Assembly: GCA_036508635.1 (NCBI GenBank) | Contig: DATCGY010000230.1 | Span: forward strand, 1 to 8,742 | DNA length: 8,742 bases | Source: FEN-727 sp036508635 | GTDB taxonomy: Bacteria; Actinomycetota; Geothermincolia; Fen-727; Anoxymicrobiaceae | Direction: 5' to 3' | In this document: positions 6,901-8,742 of the stretch, piece by piece | Numbering within the stretch: position 1 is the first letter of the stretch | Layout: each line of letters starts with the position of its first letter | Notes under the pieces: model-generated | Seen by the model: the letters and a program-made list of their open reading frames with translations, nothing else | Told to the model about the DNA's origin: nothing | The model's database searches: none | Position numbers and translations under genes: made by a program

Positions 6901-8612
6901 GTGTTCATGAGATAGCTCTGGAACGAGTAGCAGATGAGGTTGCGCGTGGACCCCGCCATAGCGCTAGGTAGCATCAGGTAATCATCGCTCGAGATAGTCG
7001 AGTCGAAGAAATCGGACCTGGTCACGGCCGCGTCCCCGGACGTCCTGTTCGATGCGGCGTAATCCGCGACCCCTTCAACCCCGGAGAAACCCCAGTCTCC
7101 AGTATCGGTGTACTTGTATCTGTACGACTTTGGGCTGGTGACAGCGGCGTTCTTGACGGCCAGCACAGTCCCGGAGATGTAACCCGCCATGACGAAGTTC
7201 TTCTCCCTGGCGGGCGCGCCCGACACGAGGCCCGCGATGTTCCATACAGCTCCGGAATAGCCTCTCGGGTAGAAGCTGTATACCGGCTTCTTGTAGTCGC
7301 TGTAAGTCCTTGGATAACCGGTTGGCGACTGGTAGCCCCAGATCGAACCGGAATCGAACGACGCAAAGTCACTTGAGGCCTGCGTCCCGTGGAAATCCAC
7401 GCCGGGGGCTTGAGCCGAGGGAACGGAAAGGCACTCTACCGCCGCCCTCGCCATTCTCAGGTTGTACGACTCGTCGTAGTAGTTGTACTTTGTCGTGTAC
7501 TCGCAACCGGTCGAGTCCGCTGTAGCGTACGTCGTTGCCGGGTTCACGCTGTACGGGCTATGCGGGCGGGCGAAGACGAAGTAAAGCTGCGGGTACGCCC
7601 GTCCGGTTGTCTCGACCTTCACGTCGACGTAGTCGAACGGTGCCCCCGAGAGTCTTTTCATGCCCGGGTAGAACGGCGAGCGAAACGTCACGGTGCAGAT
7701 TACGTCCGGGATCGCCGGCGACGAACACGTATATGTCTGGCTGGTCATCGTCTGGGTAAGCGACATAGTCTCCCACGCCGGGTAGCGGTCTGTGAAAGGC
7801 AGGACCCGCATGTTGGTCCCGGTCTGATCCGTCGCGAGGCCGAGCACAAGGTCCGATAGGTCGCCGGTGCCGTCTCCCAGAGAAGACGCGCGCGCTCCTA
7901 GCTTCTGCGGCACCAGGTTCAGGCTGAACCGCGACCCGAGGCGCCCCAGTGACGTCTCGTACGACTCCTGCCCCGGGGCGTTCGTGAACCGGGTCGGCGT
8001 GTCCATCGCCAGGCGGCTCTTGGACGCGTCGACCTCGACTTTGTTGACGGAGCCCACGTAGACCCTGATCGTGCTTATGGTCGCGAAGTCCATGCAACCG
8101 GTCTCATCGGAGCGGAGGCGCACCAGAAGCACGCCCTTTTCGTCCGTACCGGAAGTGAACGTTCGCTGCAATGCCTTGTTCTTGCCTGCTTCATGGTAGA
8201 TGTCGAGCCGGGATATCCTCTTGGACCCCGAAACATACACGTTGAAGATGCGTTTACCGGATGCCGACTGGTCGTGTTCCACGAAACTAAGCTCGACTGT
8301 ATAGTAGGTCAGAGGCGTCAGGTTTCCGATGGCGTAAGAGAAGTCTTTTCCCTCCCTCTGGCGCTGGAACTTGTACCCCTGCTTTGTGACGTTATCGGTC
8401 CCGGAGATCTTCTGGTTCTTGAAAATGGAGGGTTGAGTTACGACGTCCGTGCCCTCGTTCCGGAGCTCGACGACCGGTTGGCCGGCGCCTTGGGCAACCG
8501 CGGTTGATGCCAGGAACAGGACGACTGCAATCGCCGTTGCCGTGACGAAAGCCCAGAATGCAATTGTATGAGAAGGTCGCGAATCCATGTTGTTTAGAAC
8601 GCGAGCGCGCAT
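3924..8612 (-). CDS. Large exported DUF4965/glutaminase A-like protein with malectin, FlgD-Ig and WYLAEG repeats
   Basis: 1562 residues. The ATG at 8612 is the first start after an in-frame TGA twelve bases upstream; its Shine-Dalgarno is weak (GAG, eight bases). Domains: signal peptide 1-40 (AVA cleavage site); malectin-like carbohydrate-binding domain about 45-187 (YTVELSFVEHDQSASGKRIF); beta-rich DUF4964/DUF5127-like region about 200-560 (FRSPFYPGM, FDYVDVKVETTG); six-hairpin DUF4965-like core about 560-985 with STVDVEYN, HDMG at 636-639, GQAY, MAVEEN at 653-658, GDTAYV and VDQGS near 711. The order and spacing of these match glutaminase A (GtaA) relatives, and the fold is shared with GH116-type glycosidases. 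The last part of the core is split by a Gly/Ser/Ala-rich linker (902-954). A FlgD-like Ig domain (LSPNGDGVDD at 1058) and four repeats (W1159, W1265, W1366, W1467) follow. Catalytic activity and substrate are not determinable here; glutaminase and glycan-directed roles are both possible. There is no wall-anchor motif. Confidence 0.9.
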   Translation of the reverse strand: MRARVLNNMDSRPSHTIAFWAFVTATAIAVVLFLASTAVAQGAGQPVVELRNEGTDVVTQPSIFKNQKISGTDNVTKQGYKFQRQREGKDFSYAIGNLTPLTYYTVELSFVEHDQSASGKRIFNVYVSGSKRISRLDIYHEAGKNKALQRTFTSGTDEKGVLLVRLRSDETGCMDFATISTIRVYVGSVNKVEVDASKSRLAMDTPTRFTNAPGQESYETSLGRLGSRFSLNLVPQKLGARASSLGDGTGDLSDLVLGLATDQTGTNMRVLPFTDRYPAWETMSLTQTMTSQTYTCSSPAIPDVICTVTFRSPFYPGMKRLSGAPFDYVDVKVETTGRAYPQLYFVFARPHSPYSVNPATTYATADSTGCEYTTKYNYYDESYNLRMARAAVECLSVPSAQAPGVDFHGTQASSDFASFDSGSIWGYQSPTGYPRTYSDYKKPVYSFYPRGYSGAVWNIAGLVSGAPAREKNFVMAGYISGTVLAVKNAAVTSPKSYRYKYTDTGDWGFSGVEGVADYAASNRTSGDAAVTRSDFFDSTISSDDYLMLPSAMAGSTRNLICYSFQSYLMNTWWAVSNGKEWFSVWEGSSCRYHSTVDVEYNNAWFYFYYWPDLLKMIMDEWLLYPQTCQQGTYLSHDMGYGDAATGQAYPNSMAVEENADYILLMYKYWKRTGDTAYVKSRLGNIKELAGFITNCDTNNNGIPDIYMTNTVDQGSLAIQNGKDQAYLGFKCLAAYQAAREMAANPAIGDSAFAAKCRAQVESINQTLEYDMWLTDHYAVCLDDDVLAADREAYSIYPSNGLVYLLGGTRAAGLTSTNTSRLRKDLANSTKKTLKTYGCTHSSYAAYNEWVSQNVWRDQAACMLGVSLDGSNPLNMTGRYWNLEQYFAKSLWGTYWDVVVYPGGSAGGASASSTGVSRGDGGKGPFTPAGGGGRAGAANSHATASSSPSTGGASSYGQSLGYYPRGAASLGLIEAVAGLTIDTPAGRIYYHQTASKLRVPVFEKADWNQADEANRVPTLYFASSTGAPTVNDPAKVLHMKVAARNVRDITGVKASTRALSPNGDGVDDEAKVSYTLPNAATVTCSIWEGSRLVRSFAASDQLPGSHSFTWDGKTDGGATVSDGVYTARIDARTKDSTYELRPASAPVYVNNTISGLSTKWYLAEGFTGHNATGGDFEEYVLIQNPNSAPANLQVIFMLPGGGTVGRSFEVAASSRFTISVDDILPDAEVSTYIQSDRPVAAERAMYFNGRLSGHDSIGVSQPSKIWYLPEGYTADNFDEYVLVQNPGAEATDITATFMTPDAGNQTRVYTVGAHSRFTIHVDDILPAQSVSTEIQSTDPVVVERAQYLNDMKSGTCSIGAVSTSRTWYLAEGYTDQGFEDWVLIQNPQATYNNVTVTFMESSGANTVKQYLLPPESRFTVLVDGYLPASEVSVKVRSQDPVIVERAMYWNNRSDGHDSIATPTPDSEWYLPEGYTDQGFETWVLIQNPGDENRKVTVTFMEPGGRNTTKDYTVPARSRFTIGVDEILPSSEVSTRVIADGPIIVERAIYFNNRSGGTDSVGIR
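3927..5147 (-). repeat. Four tandem WYLAEG repeats at the C-terminus of the large protein
   Basis: Repeats begin at W1159 (5138), W1265 (4820), W1366 (4517) and W1467 (4214). The periods are 106, 101 and 101 residues; the first carries an extra GHNATGG loop after the head. Each has WYL[AP]EG[YF]T, F[ED][ED][YW]VL[IV]QNP, SRFT[IV]xVD, [DASP]xxVS and [VI][VIA][AV]ER[AI]. Unlike the amidase, every unit here is complete, and the protein stops after YFNNRSGGTDSVGIR with no following head. The last two units are the most alike and share the DQGFE insertion in the head. Confidence 0.95.
5751..5909 (-). other. Gly/Ser/Ala-rich linker inside the DUF4965-like core
   Basis: Residues 902-954 of the large protein are low-complexity (GGSAGGASASS, PAGGGGRAGAAN, ATASSSPSTGGASS). 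On both sides the sequence looks folded and related to the core domain (WGTYWDVVVYP before; LGYYPRGAASLGLIEAVAGL after), so the segment looks like an insertion in a domain loop and not an interdomain tether. Confidence 0.7.
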
Positions 8613-8637
8613 TATTGGTTCTCAGCCATAATACTGA

Positions 8638-8643
8638 ATTCTA
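8638..8643 (-). promoter_or_regulatory. Possible -10 box of the large gene (weak)
   Basis: TAGAAT, one mismatch from TATAAT, lies 25 bases before the ATG at 8612; TATTAT, also one mismatch, lies closer to the start. Neither has a convincing -35 hexamer. If TAGAAT is used, the leader would be only about 20 bases and the GC-rich inverted repeats at 8678-8742 would be upstream of the transcript. Confidence 0.2.
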
Positions 8644-8677
8644 TGGTTACCACAACAATATCTCCAGCAAAGCAGGG

Positions 8678-8742
8678 ACTATTGCGCCATCCAGCGCGCC
8701 GTGCGCGGCCGGTAACCCGCAAAGGGCTGCCCCCCCAATAGT
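8678..8742 (-). other. Nested inverted repeats upstream of the large gene, cut by the window edge
   Basis: ACTATTG (minus strand, 8742-8736) is complementary to CAATAGT (8684-8678). Within this span lie two hairpins: one at 8691-8712 with nine pairs, a three-base loop and one bulge, including GCGC/GCGC; the other at about 8711-8731, where GGCAGCCC pairs with GGGTTACC with one mismatch and one wobble around a five-base loop. No T-tract follows on either strand. GGG lies next to the outer repeat on the inside-window side, so the outer stem could be longer beyond the edge. It could be a structured RNA leader or the end of an upstream gene's terminator region. No known riboswitch family is recognised. 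Confidence 0.4.

Noticed and set aside
8613..8627. Tiny leader frame (ATG GCT GAG AAC CAA TAA) overlapping the large gene's start
   Set aside because: Five codons without a ribosome site; the TAATG overlap could be chance, and nothing supports translation.
8691..8712. Intrinsic terminator upstream of the large gene
   Set aside because: The hairpin is strong, but no T-tract follows it on either strand.

Overview
The window holds three consecutive genes, all on the minus strand, that encode exported cell-surface proteins. Read in the direction of transcription, from right to left, they are: (1) a 1562-residue protein with a signal peptide, a malectin-like domain, a DUF4964/DUF5127/DUF4965-type (glutaminase A-like, six-hairpin) core, a FlgD-type Ig domain and four C-terminal repeats; (2) an N-acetylmuramoyl-L-alanine amidase (Amidase_3) carrying the same repeats; (3) a protein with SLH-like modules and an NlpC/P60 peptidase domain, again followed by the same repeats, which runs off the left edge of the window. 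The shared repeat is about 101-107 residues long, with a conserved head W-Y-[LF]-[AP]-E-G, then F-[DE]-x-[YWF]-[VI]-L, N-P, and a late V-x-E-R-[AS]-x-Y-[FLW]. It resembles the repeats usually labelled DUF5719; that name is from memory and could not be searched here.

The organism is probably a GC-rich bacterium (about 60% GC by eye), most likely one of the deep-branching, largely uncultured Actinomycetota. The reasons are the repeat type, GTG starts, SLH modules and the combination of peptidoglycan hydrolases. A GC-rich Bacillota relative cannot be excluded from sequence alone.

Layout: 1-1900, SLH-NlpC/P60 gene (3' part missing); 1897-3792, amidase, whose stop overlaps the next start by four bases (GTGA); 3793-3923, intergenic, with a consensus extended -10 box followed by a hairpin and U-tract inside the predicted amidase leader; 3924-8612, the large gene; 8613-8742, upstream region with weak promoter elements and GC-rich inverted repeats that reach the window edge. 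No plus-strand gene, tRNA, rRNA, CRISPR array or insertion sequence is visible.

Working interpretation (inference): the amidase and the NlpC/P60 protein would together cleave peptidoglycan at the glycan-peptide bond and within the stem peptide. The SLH protein has the only recognisable wall anchor. The common repeat may be a stalk, a wall-binding module or an interaction module linking the three enzymes on the surface. The most notable points are this shared repeat on three unrelated enzymes, the permuted repeat ends of the amidase, and a possible attenuator before the two wall-hydrolase genes.
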